DNA of 64,000 nt from Allocoleopsis franciscana PCC 7113 (GTDB taxonomy: Bacteria; Cyanobacteriota; Cyanobacteriia; Cyanobacteriales; Coleofasciculaceae): assembly GCF_000317515.1 (NCBI RefSeq), contig NC_019738.1, positions 5,854,001 through 5,918,000 of the forward strand. Reading direction: 5' to 3'. The position numbers and the translations under genes are program-made. Positions 26,409 through 36,089 of this stretch are shown one piece after another (the stretch's first letter is position 1; every line of letters starts with the position of its first letter). The notes beneath the pieces were generated by a model. It ran no database searches. It was not told where the DNA came from and saw only the letters and a list, made by a program, of their open reading frames with translations.

Positions 26409-26443
26409 AGGCTACGGCTTCCGAAGAAAATGGCCTGTAGCCT
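26409..26443. terminator. Hairpin between convergent genes
   Basis: AGGCTAC (26409-26415) and GTAGCCT (26437-26443) form a 7-bp stem; TTATT follows on the plus strand. It lies between two convergent stops and probably serves as a terminator for the plus-strand gene. Confidence 0.5.
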
Positions 26444-26461
26444 TATTAGAGGTATTGAAGC

Positions 26462-27277
26462 TCAATCGTCCTGTGGTGGTCGAATCTTTACTTCTCCTTG
26501 GGGTGTTACAATCACTTGACCCCCTAATGCTTCAATGCGAGATATAACAATTTGGCGAGTACGCTCATCCGTTACATTACTGAATATCATTGCCCAAGCT
26601 CCCACTTGAGCCGACTTACTTAAGGGGTTACGGGCTAGGAACTGAGCCGTTTGGCGTGAAAAGGCGGCGATTTTCTGACTTTCTGGATCGGGATAAAGGC
26701 TTGCCCACTCGGCTGCTTTCTCAAAGGATTGTCTTGCTGCCTGAGGATTGCCTAAAAACAACAACTCATCAATTCCCTTAAGACGCCAAACGTAATAGGA
26801 CTTGGGGGGAGACTTAGGAGACATGGACTTTAACCCCTTCTCCATCAACGCGACTGACAACTCTGGCTTGGCGGCGTACAAAGAAATACTGGTAGAAAGA
26901 GGGATGTAAGCACCTAAAAACCGGGAGTCGCGAGCAATAATGATTTTGAAGTACTCTGGAGAGAGAGCATAACCTGTCTGTAAGCGAGCATTATCATCCC
27001 CGAAGTATTGTAGGAAATTCAGGAAGACCCAATCTGCCAGCAGATTATCAAAGCCAAATGCCGGAGTTCGCTCAAGGAGATTGAGGCGCAACTTTTCTAA
27101 GTTGACTTCTTGCTGGAGGGCTTCAGGTGTTGTGTTTTGGGTTCTACTCTTGAGGTCATTCAGTTGAGGCACCTGTAGCATCCCAACGACTACAACACAC
27201 ACTACAGCAATAATAGATGTGGTGACCACTTGATTTAGGCGGTGACGAGATGGGGAAAGCATAAACACATCAGTCAA
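26462..27277 (-). CDS. Membrane-anchored protein with TPR-like helices
   Basis: This 271-residue protein has one N-terminal transmembrane segment (about residues 17-36, TTSIIAVVCVVVVGMLQV). An exposed alpha-helical domain follows, with FDNLLADWVFLNFLQYFGDD and repeated helix pairs around residues 150-215 resembling TPR units. I know this as a conserved cyanobacterial protein without assigned function. It is transcribed divergently from another small TPR-like protein 211 bases away. Confidence 0.65.
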   Translation of the reverse strand: MTDVFMLSPSRHRLNQVVTTSIIAVVCVVVVGMLQVPQLNDLKSRTQNTTPEALQQEVNLEKLRLNLLERTPAFGFDNLLADWVFLNFLQYFGDDNARLQTGYALSPEYFKIIIARDSRFLGAYIPLSTSISLYAAKPELSVALMEKGLKSMSPKSPPKSYYVWRLKGIDELLFLGNPQAARQSFEKAAEWASLYPDPESQKIAAFSRQTAQFLARNPLSKSAQVGAWAMIFSNVTDERTRQIVISRIEALGGQVIVTPQGEVKIRPPQDD

Positions 27278-27488
27278 CTACTGAGCGATTATAGTTTTCA
27301 GCAGGCATGACTCAGCTAGCACTGTTGAAGCTTTAAGTCACACTGATTACCTATAGCACCGAATTTGCCTGATCGCTAAATGCCATGAACTGGGTAAGTT
27401 AAAGATAGCTCTTTCACCGAACCCCAAGGTGTATGAACAAGCCAAAAAGCTCAATGATCCATAACCTGACATAACTTTAGATTAGGGC

Positions 27489-27893
27489 ATGACTCAAAAT
27501 ACATCATCTCAGAAACCTTTGATGCGGTTTCTCATTATTCTTTCCGGCTTAGCCTTTGCTGGTACCTCAATATTTGGTATGGCTGAGCTATTCATGAAGG
27601 GCTTCCAAGAACCACCCAAAAATGCTCAGACAGCTACCCCATCGCCCAACTCTCAACTGAAAGAGATAGAAAAGGGATATGAACGGGTTTTACAGCGGGA
27701 ACCAGAGAATCAGTTCGCTTTGCAAAAGTTAGTGGAGATTCGCCTGCAAATGAACGATCTTCAGGGAGCAATACCACTCATGGAGAAGCTGGTTAAGCTC
27801 AATCCAGATAATGCTCAATACAAAGCACTACTAGAGGGAATCAAGCAGCGCGTTGGTACAGAGGGTACAACGGAGAAAAAGGGCGGGCGTTAA
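27489..27893 (+). CDS. Small membrane-anchored TPR protein
   Basis: This 134-residue protein has an N-terminal transmembrane helix (about residues 12-33) and one pair of TPR repeats: YERVLQREPENQFALQKLVEI and LVKLNPDNAQYKALLEGI. TPR units bind partner proteins; the partner is not known. This pattern of a single TM helix plus a short TPR tail is common in cyanobacterial membrane assembly factors, but no specific role is claimed. Confidence 0.75.
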   Translation: MTQNTSSQKPLMRFLIILSGLAFAGTSIFGMAELFMKGFQEPPKNAQTATPSPNSQLKEIEKGYERVLQREPENQFALQKLVEIRLQMNDLQGAIPLMEKLVKLNPDNAQYKALLEGIKQRVGTEGTTEKKGGR

Positions 27894-28089
27894 TCGAGCT
27901 TCACCACAGTATTTCCTAAAATTTAAGAATAAAAGCACAAAATCAACTGAGATAAGCTATTCAGCCTTAAATCGCTTATTCTAATTTGCTGTCAAAATTC
28001 AGACGTAAGACATTAGAGTTTTACTCATATCCCGTTTAGATGCCTAACAGTTTCAGAGAAAATCTACTTAACTCAATTTTCTAGTTACT

Positions 28090-31000
28090 ATGTCTAACTC
28101 TAAACTTGATCAAATAATTCCTCCAGAAATTAAAAATGATGAATTTTATACTCTTATTAAAAGAATCTCTGAGGAAGAGGATATAAAAACTGTTCTAGAG
28201 ATAGGTTCATCTTCAGGGGAAGGAAGCACTGAAGCTTTGGTAGCGGGCTTACGAAACAACCCAAATCAGCCCATATTATTTTGTATGGAAGTTTCAAAAA
28301 CTAGATTCACTGAGTTACAAAAACGTTATCAGACCGATTCTTTTGTTAAGTGTTACAATATCTCATCTATTTCTATAGAACAATTTCCTGATAAAAATGA
28401 AATCATTGAATTTTATAATACAATTCCGACTAATTTAAATCATTATCCTCTAGCACAAATTCTAGGTTGGTTGAACCAGGATATTGAGTATGTCAAAAAG
28501 AATAACGTCTCTGAAAATGGCATTAAAAAAATCAAAGAAGAGAATAATATAGAATATTTCGACTTGGTGTTGATAGATGGCTCTGAATTTACGGGCAAAG
28601 TTGAATTTGCGGAAGTATACGGAGCTAAAATTATCGCTTTAGATGATATTAATAGCTTTAAAAACTATCAAACTTGGAAAAAACTTTGTACTGATTCAAA
28701 TTATGCTCTCATTGCTCAAAACTTTCATGTACGTAATGGCTACGCCGTTTTCCAAAGGCAGACAAATCCACACCTTAATTATCAATCTGTTAAATCGGCT
28801 GTTGAAATCATAGAAGGTTTCATGGTTCCGGGGCAGGAAGAGTATCTCTTTAATAAGATAAAATCTCTTCCTACTGATGCCGTAATTGTAGAAATTGGCT
28901 CCTATAAAGGTCGTTCTACAGTAGCAATGGCTTATGCCTGTGTAGGAACTCAGCGAAAAATCTTTTGCATCGATACCTGGGACGGGAATGACTCCGATTT
29001 TTTAGCTCGAAACTTTTTCGATATTTGGCAAGAGAATATTCAAAAAAATAATCTTGAGCAATATGTAGAGCCGTTGCAGGGTCAGTCTCATGACATTTTA
29101 AGTCGATGGAGTGAACTGACGAATGAAAAAAAAATTGATTTTATTTTTATAGATGGTTCTCATGAGTATTTAGATGTATTACGCGATTTTGAACTGTCAT
29201 ATCCTCTTGTGAAAGAGGGAGGATGGATAGCTTTTCACGATGTCGTCCAGACATGGCCTGGGCCGGAAAGAGTATGGTACAACACAGCTCAATTTTACCT
29301 GACCAACCATGAGTATTCATCAACTCTTGCTTGTGGTCGCAAGGTTTCTAGTCTGTACACGAGTGCACAATCATTACCTATTCACTTTTTTACCATAGTT
29401 CTTAATGGTGAACCCTTTATTCGCTACCATATTGAAGTTTTTAAGCAACTGTCCTTCAAATGGCATTGGCATATTATTGAGGGTGTAGCCGACTTGAAGC
29501 ATGACACAGCTTGGAGCCTTCAACTCGGTGGACAAATTACTAATCAATTCCATCGTAATGGACGCAGCAATGATGGCACTTCAGAATACTTAGACGAATT
29601 ATCGCGGCTATATCCTGACAATGTTACTGTTTACCGCAAGCCAGACGGAGTTTTTTGGAACGGAAAACAGGAAATGGTGAATGCTCCATTGACCGAAATT
29701 CAGGAGGAATGTTTACTATGGCAGGTAGATGTAGATGAACTATGGACTGTTGAACAACTATGTGTTGGACGACAGATGTTCATCAATAACCCTGAAAAAA
29801 CAGCAGCTTTCTACTGGTGCTGGTATTTTGTCGGAGGAAATTTAATTATCAGCACTCGTTACTGTTATGGAGAAAATCCGAACCAGGAGTGGTTACGAAC
29901 TTGGAGGTATAAACCTGGGGCTGTTTGGCTAGCTCATGAACCGCCCAGATTAGCGGAATCTTTGCCGAATGGTGAATGGAGAGACGTAGCATCGATTTCA
30001 CCTTTCTTGCATTCAGAGACAGAACAGCTTGGTTTGGTATTTCAACACTTTGGTTATACGACCCCAGAACAGTTGCGTTTTAAAGAGCAATACTATGGTT
30101 ATAAAAACGCCATTTCATCTTGGGAAGCTTTACAGGTACAGACAAAGTTTCCGGTTTTATTGCGTGAATATTTTCCGTGGGTTGGTGATGACACGATGGT
30201 TGATGCGGCCCAATCAATTGGGGTTGTACCAATCGCAAAAAGGGAAGAATTCAACGCAGGTTGGCGGTTTTTGACCCCTAAGGAAGTCCAGGTAGAAGCG
30301 GCTAAAGTACTTCAGAAACCATCACCGAAAATTATTATTGATGGTGTATTTTTCCAGCTTTATCAAACTGGAATTGCTCGTGTCTGGAGATCATTACTGG
30401 AAGAGTGGGTAGAAGATGGATTTGCTCAACATCTTATTGTCCTTGACCGAGCTGGCATGGTACCCAAAATTTCTGGGATTCGCTATCGAGCTGTACCACT
30501 CTATGACTACAACAATACCGACGCTGACCGTGAAATGTTGCAGCAAGTTTGTGATGCAGAGGGGGCAGATTTATTTATTTCAACTTACTACACTACACCC
30601 CTATCTACGCCTTCGGTATTCATGGCGTATGATCTGATTCCAGAGTTCCTAGGATGGGATCTTAACAATCCTATGTGGATAGAAAAACATTATGGAATTC
30701 GACAGGCGTGTGCCTATATTGCTATCTCTCGCAATACAGCAGTTGATCTGGAAAAGTTTTTTCCTAATATTCCTCTAGAGTCGATAACAATTGCACACCC
30801 TGGCGTTAAAGCTCCTTTTTCGCAAGCTAGTATTCAAGAAATTAATAATTTCAGAAATAAGTATGGAATTACTAAGCCATACTTTATCCTAGTAGGTGCT
30901 GGTGGCGGTTATAAAAACACCATTTTATTTCTAAAAGCTTTTGCCCAACTTTTTAGTAAACAGGGATTTGAGATTGTTTGTACAGGCAGTGGCTTAGTAT

Positions 31001-31776
31001 TAGAACCTAAGTATAGAGACTATACCTCGGGTAGCGTTGTCCATATGCTGCAACTTACTGATGAAGAATTGAGAGTTGCTTATTCGGGGGCTGTTGCTTT
31101 AGTGTACCCCTCACAATATGAAGGGTTTGGGCTGCCTTTACTGGAGGCTATGGCTTGTGGTTGTCCAGTGATTACTTGCCCCAATGCTTCTATTTCGGAA
31201 GTAGCCGGGGAAGCTGCTCTGTATGTAAATGATAATGATGTTAATGGACTTGCAAATGCCCTTTGCGATATCCAAAAGCCTGAGATTCGTAACTCATTAA
31301 TAGCCAATGGCTTAGAGCAAGCAAGAAAATTCTCATGGTCAAATATGGCAACAAGAGTTAGATCAGCTCTAATTGATGCTACCCTTTTGCGTTTAAATCT
31401 AAAGGATATAAATTTAATTATTTTCCCAGATTGGTCTAAACCCGAAGAGTCCTTGAATTCGGATTTAGAACGAGTACTCGCTGCGATCGCAACTCATGCT
31501 GACAGAAGCCGTACTACCCTGCTAATCGACACCAGCAGCATTTCTGAGGAAGATGCTAATCTGTTTTTGTCTGGCGTGGCAATGAATCTTTTCATGCAAG
31601 AAGACTTAGATATTACTGAGGAATTTGTAATTTCCCTGGTCGGAAAGTTGGGGCAAATTCAATGGCAAGCTCTCTTGCCTCGCCTTAAGGCTCGAATTGT
31701 CTTAGAGTGCGAAAGCCAGGAGGCGATCGGGGAGGCAGGAGCAGAAACTGTTCCAATTTCTAAACTTATACCGTGA
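28090..31776 (+). CDS. Giant multidomain glycosyltransferase with two methyltransferase-like domains
   Basis: This 1,228-residue protein has at least five parts. Residues 30-230 form a Rossmann fold with VLEIGSSSGEGSTE and LVLIDGSEFTG. Residues 260-400 form a second methyltransferase-like unit with VEIGSYKGRSTVAMAYACVG and FIDGSHEYLDVLRDFE. Residues 430-740 resemble a family-2-type transferase (FFTIVLNGEPFIRYHIEVFK, then LLWQVDVDELW). Residues 747-1125 form a GT4-like GT-B domain with EGFGLPLLEAMACGCPV. Residues 1135-1228 form a module also present at the end of the next protein. The product probably builds an extracellular polysaccharide or glycoprotein glycan. It ends with a GTGA overlap with the next gene. 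Confidence 0.82.
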   Translation: MSNSKLDQIIPPEIKNDEFYTLIKRISEEEDIKTVLEIGSSSGEGSTEALVAGLRNNPNQPILFCMEVSKTRFTELQKRYQTDSFVKCYNISSISIEQFPDKNEIIEFYNTIPTNLNHYPLAQILGWLNQDIEYVKKNNVSENGIKKIKEENNIEYFDLVLIDGSEFTGKVEFAEVYGAKIIALDDINSFKNYQTWKKLCTDSNYALIAQNFHVRNGYAVFQRQTNPHLNYQSVKSAVEIIEGFMVPGQEEYLFNKIKSLPTDAVIVEIGSYKGRSTVAMAYACVGTQRKIFCIDTWDGNDSDFLARNFFDIWQENIQKNNLEQYVEPLQGQSHDILSRWSELTNEKKIDFIFIDGSHEYLDVLRDFELSYPLVKEGGWIAFHDVVQTWPGPERVWYNTAQFYLTNHEYSSTLACGRKVSSLYTSAQSLPIHFFTIVLNGEPFIRYHIEVFKQLSFKWHWHIIEGVADLKHDTAWSLQLGGQITNQFHRNGRSNDGTSEYLDELSRLYPDNVTVYRKPDGVFWNGKQEMVNAPLTEIQEECLLWQVDVDELWTVEQLCVGRQMFINNPEKTAAFYWCWYFVGGNLIISTRYCYGENPNQEWLRTWRYKPGAVWLAHEPPRLAESLPNGEWRDVASISPFLHSETEQLGLVFQHFGYTTPEQLRFKEQYYGYKNAISSWEALQVQTKFPVLLREYFPWVGDDTMVDAAQSIGVVPIAKREEFNAGWRFLTPKEVQVEAAKVLQKPSPKIIIDGVFFQLYQTGIARVWRSLLEEWVEDGFAQHLIVLDRAGMVPKISGIRYRAVPLYDYNNTDADREMLQQVCDAEGADLFISTYYTTPLSTPSVFMAYDLIPEFLGWDLNNPMWIEKHYGIRQACAYIAISRNTAVDLEKFFPNIPLESITIAHPGVKAPFSQASIQEINNFRNKYGITKPYFILVGAGGGYKNTILFLKAFAQLFSKQGFEIVCTGSGLVLEPKYRDYTSGSVVHMLQLTDEELRVAYSGAVALVYPSQYEGFGLPLLEAMACGCPVITCPNASISEVAGEAALYVNDNDVNGLANALCDIQKPEIRNSLIANGLEQARKFSWSNMATRVRSALIDATLLRLNLKDINLIIFPDWSKPEESLNSDLERVLAAIATHADRSRTTLLIDTSSISEEDANLFLSGVAMNLFMQEDLDITEEFVISLVGKLGQIQWQALLPRLKARIVLECESQEAIGEAGAETVPISKLIP

Positions 31777-32912
31777 AGGTTATGCAGAATCCAGTTACGA
31801 AAGTCTTATTTTCCGTTGGGATAGGAAAGCTGAAAGCTCCCTTTACATACCTCTCCAGTCCTCGGTTCAAACAGTATGCCGAGTACCACGGTTTTGAATA
31901 TTGTGAAATTACTGAATATACTGCTGTCACCCATCGAGATCCAAAGTGGATAAAAATTCACTATATTCTACAGCTTTTAGATGAGCTAAACTCGGGTGAC
32001 TTAATCTCTTTTTTGGATGCTGATATTGCTGTTGTGCGTGGTGATATAGAGTTGACGACTAACAAGAGCATAGCTTTTGCCGTTGACTCTGGCGGCACGG
32101 TCAATACTGGTGTCTTGGTAGTTCGAGTAACTCAATTTAGTAAGCAATTCTTTGAAGCAGTTTGGAATAGAACGGATTGTGAAGAACACATCTGGCAAGA
32201 TAACCTTGCGGCTATTAAAGTGCTACATGAATTAGGGCAAGACGAATTAGATCAGTATATTGAAATCCTGCCCAACTGTCTAAATACTACCCTGGTAAAA
32301 GGAGAATATTTGCCCTATGACCAATACTTAATAAATCCCTGTCTAGAACCAATTCGTTTTAGACATTTTGCAGGAGGGCAGCCTTGGTTTGAGGAGTACT
32401 TCTCACAACCAATTGTTTTTGATTGTGTTAGTGAGTCTCATCTGGGAACCCCCCAGACTTTAGTTATGGATGCCTTAGATGAGACAACACTACAGCCCTT
32501 AAATCTTAAGGCAAACAATTATATTATTTTCCCCAATTGGCAAGCTCCGGAAAAGGCTGTATACTCCGAGTTGGCTGAAGTAATCAAACACTTTGCTACT
32601 CATCCTCCAGACATTAAAACGGCTCTGTGGATAGATACTAGTGGTATTTCAGACGAGGATGCGGGCCTGATTTTATCAGACGTAGTAATGAAGCTGCTGG
32701 TGGAGTCAGATTTAGAGGTGAGTGAAGAACTTGAAATTTCGTTAATTGGCAAGCTCGAAGCCATTCAGTGGCAAGCCCTCCTGCGGCGGATACCGGTGAG
32801 AATTGTCTTGAAACATGAAAATCAACAAGCGCTTGCACAGCTAAGAGGACAATTGGCTTCTTTCTATCCCATACTTTGGACAGGTACAGATGACAGCCTC
32901 GCCTATTCCTAA
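31773..32912 (+). CDS. DxD glycosyltransferase with the shared C-terminal module
   Basis: This 379-residue protein starts at a GTG overlapping the stop of the previous gene. The N-terminal part (FSVGIGKLKAPFTYLSSPRF, then LISFLDADIAVV with the DxD motif and TVNTGVLVVRV) resembles galactosyl- or mannosyltransferase families that use UDP- or GDP-sugars. From about residue 250 it carries the same module as the neighbouring giant protein, seen as YIIFPNWQAPEKAVY, then ALWIDTSGISDEDA and SLIGKLEAIQWQALL. The translation overlap and the shared module suggest the two act together. Confidence 0.8.
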   Translation: MKVMQNPVTKVLFSVGIGKLKAPFTYLSSPRFKQYAEYHGFEYCEITEYTAVTHRDPKWIKIHYILQLLDELNSGDLISFLDADIAVVRGDIELTTNKSIAFAVDSGGTVNTGVLVVRVTQFSKQFFEAVWNRTDCEEHIWQDNLAAIKVLHELGQDELDQYIEILPNCLNTTLVKGEYLPYDQYLINPCLEPIRFRHFAGGQPWFEEYFSQPIVFDCVSESHLGTPQTLVMDALDETTLQPLNLKANNYIIFPNWQAPEKAVYSELAEVIKHFATHPPDIKTALWIDTSGISDEDAGLILSDVVMKLLVESDLEVSEELEISLIGKLEAIQWQALLRRIPVRIVLKHENQQALAQLRGQLASFYPILWTGTDDSLAYS

Positions 32913-33015
32913 TACCATTTTCCCCAGTATGTGCAACAGATCTCATTGTTCTCCCCCCTTTTTTAGGGAGGGTTAGGGAGGATGGAATGTGTAGCATACT
33001 CACGGGAAATTGCTA
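32913..33015. mobile_element. Degenerate MITE-like copy between convergent genes
   Basis: About 103 bases share the layout of the 101-bp MITE at 11057-11157: a TACCA end, a GC-ACAGAT block, TTGTTC, a CCCCCCTT core, an AGGG-GGG-TAGGG run, ATGTGTA and a GAAAT end. Terminal arms TACCATTTTCC and GGAAATTGCTA match at 9 of 11 positions. It runs from the base after the upstream stop to inside the last five codons of the convergent GT41 gene and supplies that gene's TGA. Confidence 0.6.
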
Positions 33016-35243
33016 AAACTTGCATTTAGATATCTTTGCCACATTTGCTCGTAGGCATCTTCCAAGTCACGAGTGAACTGTTTGGCATTCCATAAGGGTG
33101 AGGTTTGCCTTGACTTTCTCAGTTTCCAGACAATTTGTTGGCGTAGCAATTCATCTTTACCCAAGCGAATCCCCCACTCCACATATTCTTCATCCGTCCA
33201 AGCAATGCCTTCGGTAATGCCTGCATTCATCATCATGGTATAGCTGTTTCGAGCGGCAAATTGCTCTCCCACTCGCGTCACCAAGGGAACACCCATCCAC
33301 AGTGTTTCTAGAGTTGTTGTCGCGCCATTGTAGGGGTAAGTATCGAGTACCACATCCGCAATGCCCAAATTAGCACGGTGAGTCGCTTCGGAAAACACTC
33401 CTGGGAGAAATCGTAGGCGATCGCTTTCTACCCCTTCCGCTTCGGCTAATTCCTTAAAGAAAGCTTCAATAGCTTCTTCATCCGCACCACCTTTGATCAG
33501 AAAGTAACTATTGGGCACTTCTTTGAGAATCTGCATTTGCAGCCGTGCTGTATCAGGATGACGTTTAAATCCGCGTTGAGAACTAAAATAAATCACCGCA
33601 TCACTGGGAATATCGAGTTGATCACGGCGTAGAGTGGGTACATTAACCTCAAAACCATCTACGGCAATATAGGTGTGTGGTAAACGCCAAATTTTTTCGG
33701 TGTAATACTCTTGAGCCGATTCCGGCAATATATAAGGATCGCCAAGAAAGTAATCAATCGCCGGAATGCCAGAGGCATCCCAACCCAACCAGCTAACTTG
33801 AACGGGTGCGGGTTTTCGTGCCACCACTAGACAGCTAGTATCCAATGTGATGCTATCGAGATCAATAAGAATATCGATTTCATCTTGATAAATCTGCTCG
33901 GCAATTTCTCGATAACTGTTGGATTTGAAGACGTTAGGAATCTGGTTAACATACCACAGGTGTAAGGGATCGTTCGGGGGGTCACAAATCACGAAGTAGC
34001 CATAAAGATCGAAACGTTCGCGATTATGGTGTTGAAATACCCATCGTGCTAACCAACCCACTGAATGCGATCGGAAACAATAGGATAAGTATCCAATCTT
34101 GAGCGGTTTGGTTAAATTCCCCAACTGGCGGCGCTTTTCATGTCGCTCCTTGTATCGCCCAACAGTCTGTTGATCTTCCAATTGAACAGCCGTTTGGCAC
34201 AACTGAGCGATTCGGTTACGAATTTCACAATAGGCTTGGGGTTGATCCTCCAGATAGGGAACAAAGCTATTGGCATTAAACAGCCGTGAAATCTGGAGAT
34301 GGGTTGGTTGTGTTGCAGGTTCCTCAACCAGTGACTTTAGAAGTAATTGTTGTTGCTCATTAATTGGGTAGGCTTGTTGCCAATAAGTTCCGCCAGCCGT
34401 GAGTAAGGCTTTTAGCTGTAAGTAATTGGCAAAAATAATATCCGGGACTTCGTGGGAAAGGGAATGGCACAACTTAGCCGTCTCGATACCCTGTGGGTAT
34501 TCACCTGCCAGAGTATAAAGTGCAGCTAAATGGTACAAAATCTCTCGGTTTTGAGGGTCGAGGCGTAACGCTAGTTCGGCAAGACTAACCCCCATGGGGG
34601 TGCATTTTTTAATATAGGCAGTCTCAATTGCAGCTTTCTGTAAGATGTTAATTAACGCCGAAGCCTGCTCTATAGTTTGAGCATAAGCCACACAAGCCTC
34701 TGCTAACTCTAATGAGGGGGGGTGCAATGGCGCATACTGCAAAATTTTTTTTAAGGTTGACATTAATTGGTCTAAGTCTACGGCATCTCGTTGCTCACCA
34801 ATGCTGTCAATGATGCCTAATTCTGTTAACTCATCACCCGTATAAGTCTGCTGCTCAATGGCTAGTTCAATTAACCGTAAATTGTTATTAATATCATTCG
34901 GACAAATTTCCGCCAGTTGTTGACGGATGGATAAAGCAATCGCTGGCTCATCCAGAGATTCTCGCCTGGTCGCTTCTTGGATTAAGATCGCCCTGAGTTC
35001 CTCTGTCCACAGCTCAACCTGAGCGGGTTCACCCTCCACCATCCCCATCAGCCAAGTGGTTTGAGCTTCTGCAACTTGCCCCTGCAACAATAGCACCAAT
35101 CCCAAATACCAATAGGGAGTTTTCAGCTCAGGTTCAGTGCTAATTGCCTGTTCGTAGAGCATCGCTGCCTGATTGTAATTTCCCTGGAGCAGGCATTGAT
35201 AAGCGTTAGATACAGATTGAACATTCATCACAAAAGCCCCCAA
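33000..35243 (-). CDS. TPR-GT41 O-linked GlcNAc transferase-like protein (SPINDLY type)
   Basis: This 747-residue protein has an N-terminal half of TPR-like helices (YQCLLQGNYNQAAMLYEQAI onward) and a C-terminal GT41 catalytic domain from about residue 378. The latter shows LKIGYLSYCFRSHSVGWLAR, DILIDLDSITLDTS, PAPVQVSWLGWDASG, YFSSQRGFKRHPDTARLQ and DVVLDTYPYNGATTTLETLW, then GVPLVTRVGEQFAARNS. Such enzymes transfer GlcNAc or other sugars to proteins, here perhaps to surface proteins such as the pilin encoded next. The start could be at residue 6 (MNVQSVSNAY). The last codons overlap a MITE-like repeat. Confidence 0.9.
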   Translation of the reverse strand: MGAFVMNVQSVSNAYQCLLQGNYNQAAMLYEQAISTEPELKTPYWYLGLVLLLQGQVAEAQTTWLMGMVEGEPAQVELWTEELRAILIQEATRRESLDEPAIALSIRQQLAEICPNDINNNLRLIELAIEQQTYTGDELTELGIIDSIGEQRDAVDLDQLMSTLKKILQYAPLHPPSLELAEACVAYAQTIEQASALINILQKAAIETAYIKKCTPMGVSLAELALRLDPQNREILYHLAALYTLAGEYPQGIETAKLCHSLSHEVPDIIFANYLQLKALLTAGGTYWQQAYPINEQQQLLLKSLVEEPATQPTHLQISRLFNANSFVPYLEDQPQAYCEIRNRIAQLCQTAVQLEDQQTVGRYKERHEKRRQLGNLTKPLKIGYLSYCFRSHSVGWLARWVFQHHNRERFDLYGYFVICDPPNDPLHLWYVNQIPNVFKSNSYREIAEQIYQDEIDILIDLDSITLDTSCLVVARKPAPVQVSWLGWDASGIPAIDYFLGDPYILPESAQEYYTEKIWRLPHTYIAVDGFEVNVPTLRRDQLDIPSDAVIYFSSQRGFKRHPDTARLQMQILKEVPNSYFLIKGGADEEAIEAFFKELAEAEGVESDRLRFLPGVFSEATHRANLGIADVVLDTYPYNGATTTLETLWMGVPLVTRVGEQFAARNSYTMMMNAGITEGIAWTDEEYVEWGIRLGKDELLRQQIVWKLRKSRQTSPLWNAKQFTRDLEDAYEQMWQRYLNASFSNFP

Positions 35244-35371
35244 AAAACTAAGTGAGTAGTTTGAATTTCAGACTACTCACTTCTTAAAAAACAGCTTAAA
35301 TTAGTATCAGCAGGCAAGACTGAGGGTTAGGCTCCCCATAGTCTGACCTGTGCCTGATAAATTTCTATAGC

Positions 35372-35959
35372 CTAGTTCCTCTTACCGGATAGGTTTCTAA
35401 AGTCAGCCGGACACTTCATAATCGTGGTGCTGCCTGAAGTCTCAAATTCCGGTGTTTGCAGTGCAGCAACCTGGCCTTCATTTCCGACTTTGGTACTCTC
35501 ACAAGCTGCCGCAATCGTCAGTGCCTCACTGGTTTGATTGTTCCCTTGAACGGTACCATTGAGTCCTAAATAGCTTTTCAGCGTTTTACCGGGTGATTGG
35601 TCTGCTACATTGGTGTTTGCGTTGGCAATGTTATTTGCTACCTGACTAGTATCGTTTGTCAAAATCGTATACAAGTAGTTGCCGCCGCCGCCAACAGCCA
35701 CACCTAAAAGTGTAGTATCCGTAGAAAACGTACCAAATTCCAGGTAAGTCGCCTGTTGTGCCCGGTTCAAAGCACCAATATTGTTTCTAGCTTCAGATTG
35801 CTTGGCTTTATTCACCTGACCCAGTAGGGATGGTAGAGCGATCGCCGCCAGAATCCCAATAATAATAATCACAACCAGCAGTTCAATCAGCGTGAACCCT
35901 TCTTGTGACTTCTTCTTGTTCAGGTGTTGCAGGAACTTGGCTTGAAATTCCAGCTTCAT
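35372..35959 (-). CDS. Type IV pilin-like protein (PilA family)
   Basis: This 195-residue prepilin has a 21-residue leader ending QEG, followed by FTLIELLVVIIIIGILAAIA. The glycine before the cut and the glutamate at position +5 of the mature chain are both present. The remainder is a Ser/Thr/Asn-rich globular part with C-terminal cysteines typical of cyanobacterial pilins. It lies just upstream (in transcription terms) of the GT41 glycosyltransferase gene, compatible with glycosylation of the pilin, but that is inference. Confidence 0.93.
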   Translation of the reverse strand: MKLEFQAKFLQHLNKKKSQEGFTLIELLVVIIIIGILAAIALPSLLGQVNKAKQSEARNNIGALNRAQQATYLEFGTFSTDTTLLGVAVGGGGNYLYTILTNDTSQVANNIANANTNVADQSPGKTLKSYLGLNGTVQGNNQTSEALTIAAACESTKVGNEGQVAALQTPEFETSGSTTIMKCPADFRNLSGKRN

Positions 35960-36089
35960 ATTCGTTCTCCTATCCTAATGGCCTGTTCTGTAAATGCTTG
36001 GTTTATAACGCCTGGATGTAACTTACCCACTTCTTCTCTTTTTCCTATCACTCCCTGCAAAAATTTTTATTGAGAGCCGCATAATCCGC

